64,000 nt of DNA from an uncultured Alphaproteobacteria bacterium. Lineage in GTDB: Bacteria; Pseudomonadota; Alphaproteobacteria; RF32; CAG-239. This document shows, one piece after another, positions 8,882 through 17,258 of this stretch (positions are counted from its first letter, which is position 1; each line of letters starts with the position of its first letter). The notes beneath the pieces were generated by a model that searched no databases, had not been told where the DNA came from, and saw only the letters and a program-made list of their open reading frames with translations. The translations under genes were made by a program, and so were the position numbers. The stretch spans positions 19,883 through 83,882 of the forward strand of contig CAKQRZ010000010.1 of the NCBI GenBank assembly GCA_934271715.1, written 5' to 3'.

Positions 8882-10435
8882 TTATGCCGCCTTTTCTTGT
8901 TTTGCTAAAAAGTCTGCAGCAAATTGTTCATAAAATTCGCCTAATTTAGTTTCCAGTTCCGGAGAAATAATTTTCTTTTCGCGGATTTCTGCCAAATATT
9001 CCGGATGGCTGGTGCGCAGTTCTTTTAAGCTGGCTTGTTCAAAGGTCTTGATATCTGCCACTTCAATCTTGCTCAAATAGCCGCGTACGCCTGAGAAAAT
9101 AGAAGCAACTTCTTCTTCAGTGGCCATCGGCTCATGAACCGGCTGTTTCAGCAATTCGGTCAATTTAGAACCTTTATCCAGCAAGCGGCGGGTAGATTTA
9201 TCCAAATCGGCTGAAAATTGGGCAAATGCAGCCATTTCACGATATTGCGCCAAGTCCAGCTTCATGGTACCGGCAACTTGCTTCATGGCTTTAATCTGCG
9301 CCGCTGAACCCACACGGGAAACTGAAATACCAACGTTTACGGCAGGGCGTACGCCTTGATAGAACAAACTTGTTTCCAAAAAGATTTGACCGTCTGTAAT
9401 AGAAATCACGTTCGTCGGAATATAGGCGGAAACGTCTCCGGCCTGAGTCTCAATAACCGGCATAGCGGTCAATGAGCCTGAACCGTATTTTTCATTCATT
9501 TTAGCCGCGCGTTCCAGCAAACGAGAGTGCAGATAGAACACGTCGCCTGGGTAAGCTTCACGTCCAGGCGGACGTCTAATCAGCAGCGACATTTGACGGT
9601 AGGCCGTAGCTTGCTTAGACAGGTCGTCATAAAAGATAACGGCGTGCATTCCGTTGTCGCGGAAATATTCGCCCATAGCTGTACCGGCATAAGGTGCGAT
9701 AAACTGCAGCGGAGCCGCTTCAGAGGCTGTTGCCGCAACCACAATGGTGTAGTCCATAGCGCCGTAGTCGCGCAGAGTTTTAACCACCTGAGCTACTGAA
9801 GAGCGTTTCTGACCGACGGCAACATAAATGCAGAACAGTTTTTCGCTGTCGTTTTTAGCCATGTCGTTAGTGCGTTTTTGGTTGATGATGGTATCAACAA
9901 TGATAGAGGTTTTACCGGTTTGGCGGTCGCCGATAATCAGCTCGCGTTGTCCGCGTCCGATAGGAATAAGCGAGTCAATGGCTTTTAAACCGGTTTGTAC
10001 AGGTTCATGCACGCTTTTTCTCGGGATAATGCCCGGAGCCTTAACTTCGGCATTGCTGTATTGCTCGGCTTTTATGCTGCCCATGCCGTCAATCGGATTG
10101 CCCAAAGCATCCACAACTCGTCCAAGCAGGGCTTTGCCCACCGGAACGCTCACAATTTTATCGGTTCTTTTAACCGTATCGCCTTCTTTAATGCCTTCAT
10201 CAGAACCAAACAGCACCACGCTGACGCTGTCTTCTTCCAAGTTTAGAGCCATGCCTTTTACGCCGTTGGAAAATTCAACCATTTCATTAAGCTGAACTTT
10301 ATCCAAGCCGTAAACGTGAGCAATACCGTCACCCACCGAAAGAACTCTTCCCACTTCAGACATATCGGTAGATAAGTCAAAGTCGGCGATTTTTTCTTTT
10401 AATATTGAAGATATTTCGCTTGCCTGTACAGACAT
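8882..10435 (-). CDS. atpA: F1 ATP synthase subunit alpha
   Basis: Non-catalytic nucleotide-binding subunit of the F1 hexamer. The 517 residues have a beta-barrel N-terminus (DGIAHVYGLDKVQLNEMVEF), Walker A GDRQTGKT near residue 170, the IFYDDLSKQATAYRQMSLL Walker B region, RRPPGREAYPGDVFYLHSRL, and the signature PAVNVGISVSRVGS. The start ATG follows the atpH stop immediately (TAGATG). The order delta-alpha-gamma-beta-epsilon, with the F0 genes elsewhere, is the usual alphaproteobacterial arrangement. Confidence 0.99.
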   Translation of the reverse strand: MSVQASEISSILKEKIADFDLSTDMSEVGRVLSVGDGIAHVYGLDKVQLNEMVEFSNGVKGMALNLEEDSVSVVLFGSDEGIKEGDTVKRTDKIVSVPVGKALLGRVVDALGNPIDGMGSIKAEQYSNAEVKAPGIIPRKSVHEPVQTGLKAIDSLIPIGRGQRELIIGDRQTGKTSIIVDTIINQKRTNDMAKNDSEKLFCIYVAVGQKRSSVAQVVKTLRDYGAMDYTIVVAATASEAAPLQFIAPYAGTAMGEYFRDNGMHAVIFYDDLSKQATAYRQMSLLIRRPPGREAYPGDVFYLHSRLLERAAKMNEKYGSGSLTAMPVIETQAGDVSAYIPTNVISITDGQIFLETSLFYQGVRPAVNVGISVSRVGSAAQIKAMKQVAGTMKLDLAQYREMAAFAQFSADLDKSTRRLLDKGSKLTELLKQPVHEPMATEEEVASIFSGVRGYLSKIEVADIKTFEQASLKELRTSHPEYLAEIREKKIISPELETKLGEFYEQFAADFLAKQEKAA

Positions 10436-10993
10436 CTATTTTGTCCCTTTCATCAGCTGTTCCAAACTGTCTAAACGGTGTTTGACTGAGCTGTCAATCA
10501 GCACCGTGCCGCATCTTATTATCAGACCTCCTAAAATCTGCGGATTCAGATGATAATTTACGGCTACATCTTTATTAAAAAGAGCAGATAGCTTTTGTTT
10601 TAATTTTTTATCCTGCGCGGCAGAAAGCTCAGTAACGGTTTCCACCTCAACATCGGCAATGTTTTGCTTTTTGTTATAATATTCTTTGAACTGTTCTAAA
10701 ATCAAGCCCAATTCGTCAATCCGGCGGTTTTCAACCAGAATTTTTAATAAATTCGCTGTAGGCTTGCTCAATTTCAGCTTATCGGCAATGGCTGCCGCAA
10801 TATCGGTTTTAGCCTGCAGCGGCCAAATCGGGTTATTCAGCAAAGCAAAATCCTTGGCGCCGTCAGCCGCCATAACCGCCTGCAGATTTTCTGCATCGGA
10901 GTGGGTTTCTTTTAGCTTTTTGCACTCTTCAGCACCTTCATAAAGCGAAGCCGCATACAGAATTGCATTTTTCAGTTTAGAACCTTTGTTCAC
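10436..10993 (-). CDS. atpH: F1 ATP synthase subunit delta
   Basis: Peripheral-stalk subunit that links the top of F1 to the F0 b subunits. It has 185 residues and diverges strongly in sequence, as is usual for delta. Its assignment rests on position upstream of atpA, length, a helical N-domain (AILYAASLYEGAE) and the C-terminal PQILGGLIIRCGTVLIDSSV, which is the most conserved delta motif. It starts with GTG after a weak AAGAG site; no ATG fits. It is the first gene of the operon. Upstream, at about 11020-11050, the motif ATATACATATAAA occurs twice in tandem. Confidence 0.93.
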   Translation of the reverse strand: MNKGSKLKNAILYAASLYEGAEECKKLKETHSDAENLQAVMAADGAKDFALLNNPIWPLQAKTDIAAAIADKLKLSKPTANLLKILVENRRIDELGLILEQFKEYYNKKQNIADVEVETVTELSAAQDKKLKQKLSALFNKDVAVNYHLNPQILGGLIIRCGTVLIDSSVKHRLDSLEQLMKGTK

Positions 10994-11115
10994 TTTTCAA
11001 ACTCTTTTCAAAACTTTTTAACTCTTTATATACATATAAAAATATACATATAAAATTGTCTTACATATAGCAATAAAACGAAAGAATAATCAACAGCTTT
11101 TTTTATTCAGCCGGT

Positions 11116-11886
11116 TTATTTCAATTTATTCCAGCCTTTTCGTGCCGACTGAGAGCTTTGAGCCGGGCTGCTTTCAGCGCTCGGCGTGCTGCTGTTCCAT
11201 TTTTTCAGCGAATCGCCGGTGTTGATTTTGCGGACAATTTCTTTTTGGTCTTGCGTCAAAACCTGACCGTTGGCGACCATTTGCCCCAAAAGCGCCGGAG
11301 ATAAAAAGTTTTCGCGCAAAGAAGAATAGGTGGTGACAATCTGTTCTATAATATTTTTACCCGGAGCGGCGTTTAGGGTAGAAATATCGCGTCCGTGGAA
11401 AAATGTTAAGGAATGGCACGGCGCCGAAATTAAAATATCTGTGCTGTCAATGCCGTAAACATAGCGCAGCATAATCTTAGGGCTGATGTTGCAGGCGTCT
11501 TTGGCGGTAGAAAAAACTAAGTTGTTGTTTAATATCATATCTTTGATGAGATTTCTGCCGTCCGGCGAAAGTTCTCCGCAGGAGCCGGTAATGGCTAAGT
11601 CGTCCATAGTGTAGCCGTTATAGTCGGCGGCGGCATAGTCTACGGTATAGCAAAAAACTTTTTCGGCGTTTTCAATATTTTTGGCGGATGAAGCCGGAAT
11701 GCGGCTGGAAATAAAGCTGGACAGCGTTTTGGTGTTTTGCTTGTCGGTAGGGGCTTCGTTCTGCTGCGAGCTGTCGTCGGCAAATAAATCTCCGCTTGCA
11801 AATTCATCGCCGAAATCATCGGCGGCGGCAGCGGCTAAAGATGTGCCGCAGGCTAAAACAAATGATAATAAAAACAGCTTGTTCAT
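11116..11886 (-). CDS. Secreted protein of unknown function
   Basis: The 256-residue protein has a clear signal peptide (MNKLFLLSFVLACGTSLAAAAA), probably cleaved after the Ala run, then an acidic low-complexity stretch (DDFGDEFASGDLFADDSSQQ). The body (about residues 60-215) contains five cysteines and the segments DYAAADYNGYTMDDLAITGS and FHGRDISTLNAAPGKNIIEQ. The C-terminus is a Ser/Gln-rich tail. I recognise no family. The ATG follows AGAGGAG. It is expressed away from mraY, from a shared intergenic region holding a triple 11-bp repeat. Confidence 0.8.
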   Translation of the reverse strand: MNKLFLLSFVLACGTSLAAAAADDFGDEFASGDLFADDSSQQNEAPTDKQNTKTLSSFISSRIPASSAKNIENAEKVFCYTVDYAAADYNGYTMDDLAITGSCGELSPDGRNLIKDMILNNNLVFSTAKDACNISPKIMLRYVYGIDSTDILISAPCHSLTFFHGRDISTLNAAPGKNIIEQIVTTYSSLRENFLSPALLGQMVANGQVLTQDQKEIVRKINTGDSLKKWNSSTPSAESSPAQSSQSARKGWNKLK

Positions 11887-11925
11887 GCTTAAATCTCCTC
11901 TTGCTTATGCAGACTTTAGCGACAG

Positions 11926-11958
11926 TATAGTAAAATTATAGTAAAATTATAGTAAATT
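11926..11958. repeat. Three tandem 11-bp repeats between divergent genes
   Basis: TATAGTAAAAT, TATAGTAAAAT and TATAGTAAATT follow each other without gaps at 11926-11936, 11937-11947 and 11948-11958. The period is about one helical turn. They lie between the secreted-protein gene and mraY, 78 bases ahead of the mraY start. Confidence 0.85.
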
Positions 11959-12035
11959 TAAACAGAAATTATCTTCTTTTTAAGACTTATTTTATATATT
12001 TGCGTTACAGTTCCAAAAAAATCGGGAGAATAATA

Positions 12036-13082
12036 ATGCTGTCACTTATTTATACGGATTGGTCGGTTTTGCTGCGCGCCGGAATGGCTTTTGCGCTGTC
12101 GCTGGTTTTGGTTTTGCTTTGCGGCCTGCCGGTTATCAATCTTTTGCATAAACATCAAAAGACCGGACAGCCTATCCGTTCGGACGGGCCTCAGTCGCAT
12201 CTGAAAACTAAAAAAGGTACGCCGACAATGGGTGGAGTGCTGATTTTGGGTGCGTCCATTCTGGCAATTTTGCTATTTGCCAATATTACTTATCACTTTG
12301 TTTGGGTCAGCCTGCTGATTTTGGTTGTTTACGGCGCAACCGGATTCGTTGATGATTATTGGAAAGTAAAGCGCCAGAACTCTAACGCCATGACCGCCCG
12401 CATGAAACTGTTCTTGCAGTTTTTAACCGCTTTAGTAGCTGCCAGCATTATTACCGCCGCTACTCCGCGCGGTTTGAATACTATGCTGTTTTTCCCGTAT
12501 TTTAAGGAGCTTTGCCTCAATTTGTCTTGGCTGTACATTCCGTTTGCGGTAGTGGTTATTTCCGGCACTTCAAACGCTGTGAACTTGAGCGACGGTCTGG
12601 ACGGCTTGGCTTCCGGCTTAATGATTATTGCCCTGACCGTGTTTTTAGCAGTTGCTTATTGCTGCGGTTTGCCTAATGCTGTTGACTATAATATGTTCTT
12701 TATTCCGCGCAGCGGAGAAATTGCCGTGGTCTGCGCTGCTTTAATCGGCGCCTGCCTCGGCTTTTTATATTTCAACAAGCCTAAGGCTAAAGTATTTATG
12801 GGCGACACCGGCTCTTTGGCTCTGGGCGCTATTTTGGGCGCTGTAGCTGTGATGACTAAGCATGAAATCCTCTTGGCTGTTGTCGGCGGCGTTTTTGTTA
12901 TGGAAACCGTTTCCGTAATGATTCAGGTGGTTTATTTCAAAAGAACCGGCAAGCGTTTTTTCCGCATGGCGCCGCTGCATCATCATTTTGAACAGCTCGG
13001 CTGGTCCGAAAAGAAAGTTGTCTTAAGCTTTTGGGGTGCTGCCGTTGTGCTGGCTCTGCTGGGTTCATTGGCTTTTTTATAA
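12036..13082 (+). CDS. mraY: Phospho-N-acetylmuramoyl-pentapeptide transferase MraY
   Basis: Integral membrane enzyme that joins UDP-MurNAc-pentapeptide to undecaprenyl phosphate, forming lipid I. I start it at the ATG at 12036, preceded by GGGAGAATAATA; a TTG 12 codons earlier is in frame but lacks a ribosome site. The 348 residues form about ten membrane segments. Motifs present are KKGTPTMGG, FVDDYWKV (Asp pair), NAVNLSDGLDGLA, FMGDTGSLALG and the histidine loop MAPLHHHFE. It heads a division cluster but is followed directly by ftsW; murD is absent between them. Confidence 0.98.
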   Translation: MLSLIYTDWSVLLRAGMAFALSLVLVLLCGLPVINLLHKHQKTGQPIRSDGPQSHLKTKKGTPTMGGVLILGASILAILLFANITYHFVWVSLLILVVYGATGFVDDYWKVKRQNSNAMTARMKLFLQFLTALVAASIITAATPRGLNTMLFFPYFKELCLNLSWLYIPFAVVVISGTSNAVNLSDGLDGLASGLMIIALTVFLAVAYCCGLPNAVDYNMFFIPRSGEIAVVCAALIGACLGFLYFNKPKAKVFMGDTGSLALGAILGAVAVMTKHEILLAVVGGVFVMETVSVMIQVVYFKRTGKRFFRMAPLHHHFEQLGWSEKKVVLSFWGAAVVLALLGSLAFL

Positions 13083-13093
13083 GGTAAAATGCA

Positions 13094-14224
13094 ATGGTAA
13101 ATTTTTCGCGTCAAAGTCATAATGCGGTAGTCAAGTGGCTGTGGACTGTAGATAAAGTCACGCTGTTTGTGGCGTTTGCCCTGCTGCTTATCGGTGTGAT
13201 TCTGGATATTACCGCCAGTCCGGCGATTGCCCGCAAACTAAAGCTTGATGATTTTGCTTTGGTGCGCAAGCAGATTCAGTTTGTGGTGCTGGGCAGCGGA
13301 ATTATTCTGGGCATGTCGCTGTTCAGCCTGCAGACCATCCGCCGGATTTCCATATTCGGGTTTGTGCTGCTGTGGGGCTTGCTTCTAGGAACTTTGTTTT
13401 TCGGCGTAGAAATTAAAGGCGCGCGGCGCTGGATTTATTTATGCGGATTTTCTTTGCAGCCGTCAGAGCTGATGAAGCCTATTTTTATCGTATGGACGGC
13501 TTGGCTTTTGGAACGCAGCAAAAAGCTGGATTATTTTAAGGGCTGGCATTGGGCGTTTGTTTCCTATTTTATGGTTGTGGCGCTGCTGCTTTTGCAGCCG
13601 GATATCGGCATGACGCTGCTTATCAGCTCTATTTTTGTGCTGCAGCTGTTTTTGGCGGGGCTGCCGTGGATGCTGGTTGGTGTTGCCGGCGTCGGCGGCG
13701 TCTGCGCCTTGTTTGTACTGTATTTTACCTATCCGCACTTCAGAGCGCGCGTAGACCAATTTTTATACGGCACCGATGAAACCAGCTTTCAAATCAATAA
13801 AGCCATGCAGGCTTTTCAGAATGGCAATCTGGTCGGCAAAGGACCGGGAGAAGGCACGGTAAAGCTGACTATTCCGGATGCTCACACGGACTTTGTTTTT
13901 GCCGTTGCCGGCGAAGAATACGGGGTCTGGCTGTGCCTGATTATTATTGCACTGTTTTCGGTAATTGTCATCCGCACGCTTAAGCAGTCTATGAAAGAAA
14001 GCAACTTGTTTGTAATGTATGCTGAAGTCGGGTTAGCCGCTTCTTTGGGGCTGCAGGCGTTTGTGAATATGGCCTCATCGCTGCATATTATTCCGACTAA
14101 GGGCATGACGCTGCCGTTTATATCTTACGGCGGTTCATCGCTGCTGGGAACGGCCATAGAAATAGGTATGCTGCTGGCTATCACGCGTAAAAACACAGCT
14201 TCGGAAGATAAGGATTTATATTGA
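13094..14224 (+). CDS. ftsW: Septal peptidoglycan glycosyltransferase FtsW
   Basis: SEDS-family polymerase that works with PBP3/FtsI at the septum. The 376 residues contain about ten membrane spans. SEDS signatures are KGARRWIYLCGFSLQPSE, the central loop FQNGNLVGKGPGEG, then IPDAHTDFVFAVAGEEYG, whose Asp is the catalytic residue of the family, and the C-terminal LPFISYGGSSLL. The start lies 11 bases after mraY, with an AAGG site. The stop overlaps the murB ATG (TGATG), so translation is probably coupled. Confidence 0.97.
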   Translation: MVNFSRQSHNAVVKWLWTVDKVTLFVAFALLLIGVILDITASPAIARKLKLDDFALVRKQIQFVVLGSGIILGMSLFSLQTIRRISIFGFVLLWGLLLGTLFFGVEIKGARRWIYLCGFSLQPSELMKPIFIVWTAWLLERSKKLDYFKGWHWAFVSYFMVVALLLLQPDIGMTLLISSIFVLQLFLAGLPWMLVGVAGVGGVCALFVLYFTYPHFRARVDQFLYGTDETSFQINKAMQAFQNGNLVGKGPGEGTVKLTIPDAHTDFVFAVAGEEYGVWLCLIIIALFSVIVIRTLKQSMKESNLFVMYAEVGLAASLGLQAFVNMASSLHIIPTKGMTLPFISYGGSSLLGTAIEIGMLLAITRKNTASEDKDLY

Positions 14225-15141
14225 TGACGGAATTGCTGCAGACTTTGCCTGAAGTTAAAGGCGAATATAAATTTCAGGAGCCGCTGAAAAAGTATACATG
14301 GCTTAATGTCGGCGGTCCGGCAGAAGTTATGTTTTTTCCGGCCGATGCGGAGGATTTGCAGTATTTTTTACAGCATAAGCCGGCAAATTTGCCTGTGTTC
14401 GTCATCGGCTCCGGTTCAAATTTATTGGTGCGCGACGGCGGAGTGAAAGGCGCGGTTATAAAGTTAAAAGCTCCGGCTTTCAGCGGCTGGAAACTGCAGG
14501 ATAATATTCTGTGCGCCGGCAGCGGTCTTAAAAATGCGGCGCTGAAAAATATTCTGCTGCAGAATGGGCTTTCCGGTTTGGAATTTATCTGTTCTATCCC
14601 CGGAAGCATCGGCGGGCTGGTGCGCTCAAACGCCGGATGTTTCGGCGGCGAGCTTGCGCAGGTTCTGCAAAAAGCCAAAGTTATGGATGCTAAGGGAAAT
14701 ATTTTTGAAGCGGCGGCGGAAGATTTCCATTTCAGCTACCGGCACAGCGATTTTCCGGCAGATTGGATTATTTTGGAGCTGTATCTGAAAACAGCAAAAG
14801 CTCCCAAAGAACAGATTGCGGCGGTTATTGCTGAAAATGCTGCTTACCGGACTGAACATCAGCCGCAGAATGTGCGTACGGCCGGCTCTACTTTCAAAAA
14901 TCCGGCGGGCGGCAGAGCTTGGGAGCTGATTAAAAATTCCGGCGGCTGCGGTCTGAAAATCGGCGGCGCTTCATTTGCTGAAAAACATTGCAACTTTATG
15001 ATAAATGACGGCACGGCAACGGCAGCTGATTTAGAAAATTTGGGCGAAACCGTGCGGAAATTGGTAAAAAAGCAAACCGGTGTAAATTTGGATTGGGAAG
15101 TTAAGATAATAGGCGAAAAAAATGGGTGCGATGGAAAATAA
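14224..15141 (+). CDS. murB: UDP-N-acetylenolpyruvoylglucosamine reductase MurB
   Basis: FAD enzyme that reduces UDP-GlcNAc-enolpyruvate to UDP-MurNAc with NADPH in the cytoplasm. The ATG at 14224 overlaps the ftsW stop. The 305 residues fit the short (type II) MurB class. FAD-binding VIGSGSNLLVRDGG and ICSIPGSIGGLVRSNAG are present. Candidate catalytic residues are the Arg in FSYRHSDF, the Ser in RTAGSTFKNP and the Glu in LDWEVKIIGE. In most alphaproteobacteria murG and murC precede murB; here ftsW does. Its end overlaps the ftsQ start by 20 bases. Confidence 0.97.
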   Translation: MTELLQTLPEVKGEYKFQEPLKKYTWLNVGGPAEVMFFPADAEDLQYFLQHKPANLPVFVIGSGSNLLVRDGGVKGAVIKLKAPAFSGWKLQDNILCAGSGLKNAALKNILLQNGLSGLEFICSIPGSIGGLVRSNAGCFGGELAQVLQKAKVMDAKGNIFEAAAEDFHFSYRHSDFPADWIILELYLKTAKAPKEQIAAVIAENAAYRTEHQPQNVRTAGSTFKNPAGGRAWELIKNSGGCGLKIGGASFAEKHCNFMINDGTATAADLENLGETVRKLVKKQTGVNLDWEVKIIGEKNGCDGK

Positions 15142-15925
15142 AATATATGCTCCGGTGCTGTGGCCTTACCGCCTGCTCGGCAATATGATTCTGGTCGGCT
15201 TTATCTGGCTGCTGACTTTCGGCGTTATTACCATCCGCCACAATTTAGTCAGCAAGCACATAGATTCTCTGCTGACTGAAATTTATAACAAAACCGCAAC
15301 TGCAGGCTGGGGATTGGATGACGTTACTTTGGAGGGGCGTGAAAAAACTTCTAAAGACGATGTTCTGCATGTTATCGGGCTGAAGCGCGGCGACAATATT
15401 TTGGAAATAGACTTAAAAGCCGTCTGCGAAAAAGTCAAAACTCTGCCGTGGGTTAAAGAAGCCAGCGTCAGCCGCCGCTATTTTCCGAATGTTATTCATA
15501 TCAGCATCCGCGAGAAAAAAGTAAAATCTATCTGGCAGTATCAAAATGAGTTTTATCCGATTGACGAAGACGGAAAAATTATAGAAACCGAATATGTCCT
15601 GCAGAAAAATATATTGCAGATAGTGGGGCAGGGCGCGCCGGAGCATATAAATTCTTTGCTTAATATCATAGAAAACGACAAAGAGCTGTTTTCCCGGGTT
15701 AAGGTTGCCAATTTTATTTCCGGACGCCGCTGGAATTTGATTTTTGACGATGTTTTGAACGGTATCACGGTTAAGCTGCCGGAAGAAGATGTGGCAGACG
15801 CCTGGAAAAAATTAGTTAAATTAGATAAAACACGCGGTATTCTTAAACGTAAATTAACTTTCATTGATTTAAGATTAAAAAATAAAGTTATTGTGAAAAT
15901 CAGTAACAAAAACGCTAATATGTAA
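15122..15925 (+). CDS. ftsQ: Cell division protein FtsQ
   Basis: Bitopic inner-membrane divisome protein that links the early (FtsA/Z) and late (FtsW/I) parts. The 267 residues comprise a short cytoplasmic N-terminus, one membrane span (MILVGFIWLLTFGVITI), a POTRA domain (DVLHVIGLKRGDNILEID, then LPWVKEASVSRRYFPN) and the beta domain with IREKKVKSIWQ and YPIDEDGKII. The ATG at 15122 lies inside murB; an alternative ATG at 15131 has an equally weak site. Sequence and order murB-ftsQ-ftsA agree with the family. Confidence 0.94.
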   Translation: MGAMENKIYAPVLWPYRLLGNMILVGFIWLLTFGVITIRHNLVSKHIDSLLTEIYNKTATAGWGLDDVTLEGREKTSKDDVLHVIGLKRGDNILEIDLKAVCEKVKTLPWVKEASVSRRYFPNVIHISIREKKVKSIWQYQNEFYPIDEDGKIIETEYVLQKNILQIVGQGAPEHINSLLNIIENDKELFSRVKVANFISGRRWNLIFDDVLNGITVKLPEEDVADAWKKLVKLDKTRGILKRKLTFIDLRLKNKVIVKISNKNANM

Positions 15926-15948
15926 TTGAAAGTTAAGGATAGTTTGCC

Positions 15949-17181
15949 GTGAATCGCTCTACTATTGCGGCCTTGGATGTAGGCTCATCAAAAGTTTGCT
16001 GTCTGATTGCACATGTGGGCAAAGACAAAAAAATAAACGTTGTCAGCTATGGCTACAACGCGTCTAAAGGCATTAAAAACGGCGTTATAACGAATGTCAA
16101 CGAGGCGACGATTTCGGTTTGCAACGCGGTGGAAGCTGCCGAGCAAATGGCGGGCGAGCGCATTGACAGCGTGATTTTGAATGTTTCCGGCGACAAAACT
16201 TTCAGCCGCCTTTGCACGGCTTCTATCTCGCTTAAGAAAAACCGCCCGATTAGCGATATAGATGTAGAAAAAGTTAAGAATAAAGTTAAAATCAATGTAG
16301 AAAACAATGAGCTGATTCATTGCCTTTCTACCGGTTACCGCATTGACGGCGGCGAAGATATCAAAAATCCGCTGGATATTTACGGCGAAGAGCTTTCGGC
16401 CGGAATTTTGCTGGGCATGTATCCGCATATTTTGTATAAAAATCTGCAGTCTGTTGTGGAGGCAGCGCACTTGGAAATAGAAAAACGGGTGTTTTCGGCT
16501 TTTGCTTCCGGCATGTCGTGTTTGGTGGAAGATGAGCGCGAATACGGCGCGACAATTATTGATATTGGCGGCGGCACAACCAGCATTGCCACATTTAAAA
16601 ACGGCGGTCCGGTTGCTTTTTCCACTCTGCCGGTGGGCGGTATAAATATTACAAAAGACATTACTCAGGGGCTGACAACCTCCTTTGCCCACGCCGAGGA
16701 TTTGAAAAACCGCCACGGCTGTGCTTTTTTGGTCAGCCATGATAAATATGAAAGCATAAATGTTTATCCGCTGGGCGAGGAAGATGACAGCTCTATCCGG
16801 CAGATGCACCGTTCGGATTTAATCAATATTATCGCCCCGCGCGTGGAAGAAATTTTTGAAATGGTGGCGCGCCGCTTGGCTCAGCAGGGTTTGCAAAATC
16901 AAAAAAATCATCGTGTGGTGCTGACCGGCGGCTGCAGCCAGCTTCCGGGAATCCGCGACGTCGCCGCCGTGATATTGGATAAGCAGGTGCGCTTGGGCAG
17001 CCCGCGCAATATCGCCGGTGTTCCGGAAATTATCAATAATCCGATATTTTCTACCGCGCTCGGGCTGCTGCAGCTGGCCACAACATCTATGGAGCGCAAG
17101 CCGCATAAAGTTATCAACAGCCCGAACGGCGAGGGCGGTAAATTGATGAAAATTTTTAACTGGATTCGGCAAAATTCTTAA
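15949..17181 (+). CDS. ftsA: Cell division protein FtsA
   Basis: Actin-like ATPase that tethers FtsZ to the membrane. It starts with GTG (15949) after AAGGAT. The 410 residues include the phosphate-1 motif ALDVGSSKVCCLIA, the 1C subdomain, phosphate-2 IDIGGGTTSIATF and the adenosine motif VVLTGGCSQLPGI. The end MKIFNWIRQNS forms the amphipathic membrane-targeting helix typical of FtsA. ftsZ follows after 77 bases, and both probably share transcription from upstream. Confidence 0.98.
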   Translation: MNRSTIAALDVGSSKVCCLIAHVGKDKKINVVSYGYNASKGIKNGVITNVNEATISVCNAVEAAEQMAGERIDSVILNVSGDKTFSRLCTASISLKKNRPISDIDVEKVKNKVKINVENNELIHCLSTGYRIDGGEDIKNPLDIYGEELSAGILLGMYPHILYKNLQSVVEAAHLEIEKRVFSAFASGMSCLVEDEREYGATIIDIGGGTTSIATFKNGGPVAFSTLPVGGINITKDITQGLTTSFAHAEDLKNRHGCAFLVSHDKYESINVYPLGEEDDSSIRQMHRSDLINIIAPRVEEIFEMVARRLAQQGLQNQKNHRVVLTGGCSQLPGIRDVAAVILDKQVRLGSPRNIAGVPEIINNPIFSTALGLLQLATTSMERKPHKVINSPNGEGGKLMKIFNWIRQNS

Positions 17182-17258
17182 AAACGGTAACAAAAACTTA
17201 ATATATTTCAGCTATTTTAATCCATATATGTAAAATTTTCTAATTGGGAGAAAAATAG

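Noticed and set aside
15988..16809. 273-codon open frame opposite ftsA
   Set aside because: Shadow of ftsA; no ribosome site and a composition explained by the reverse complement of its codons.
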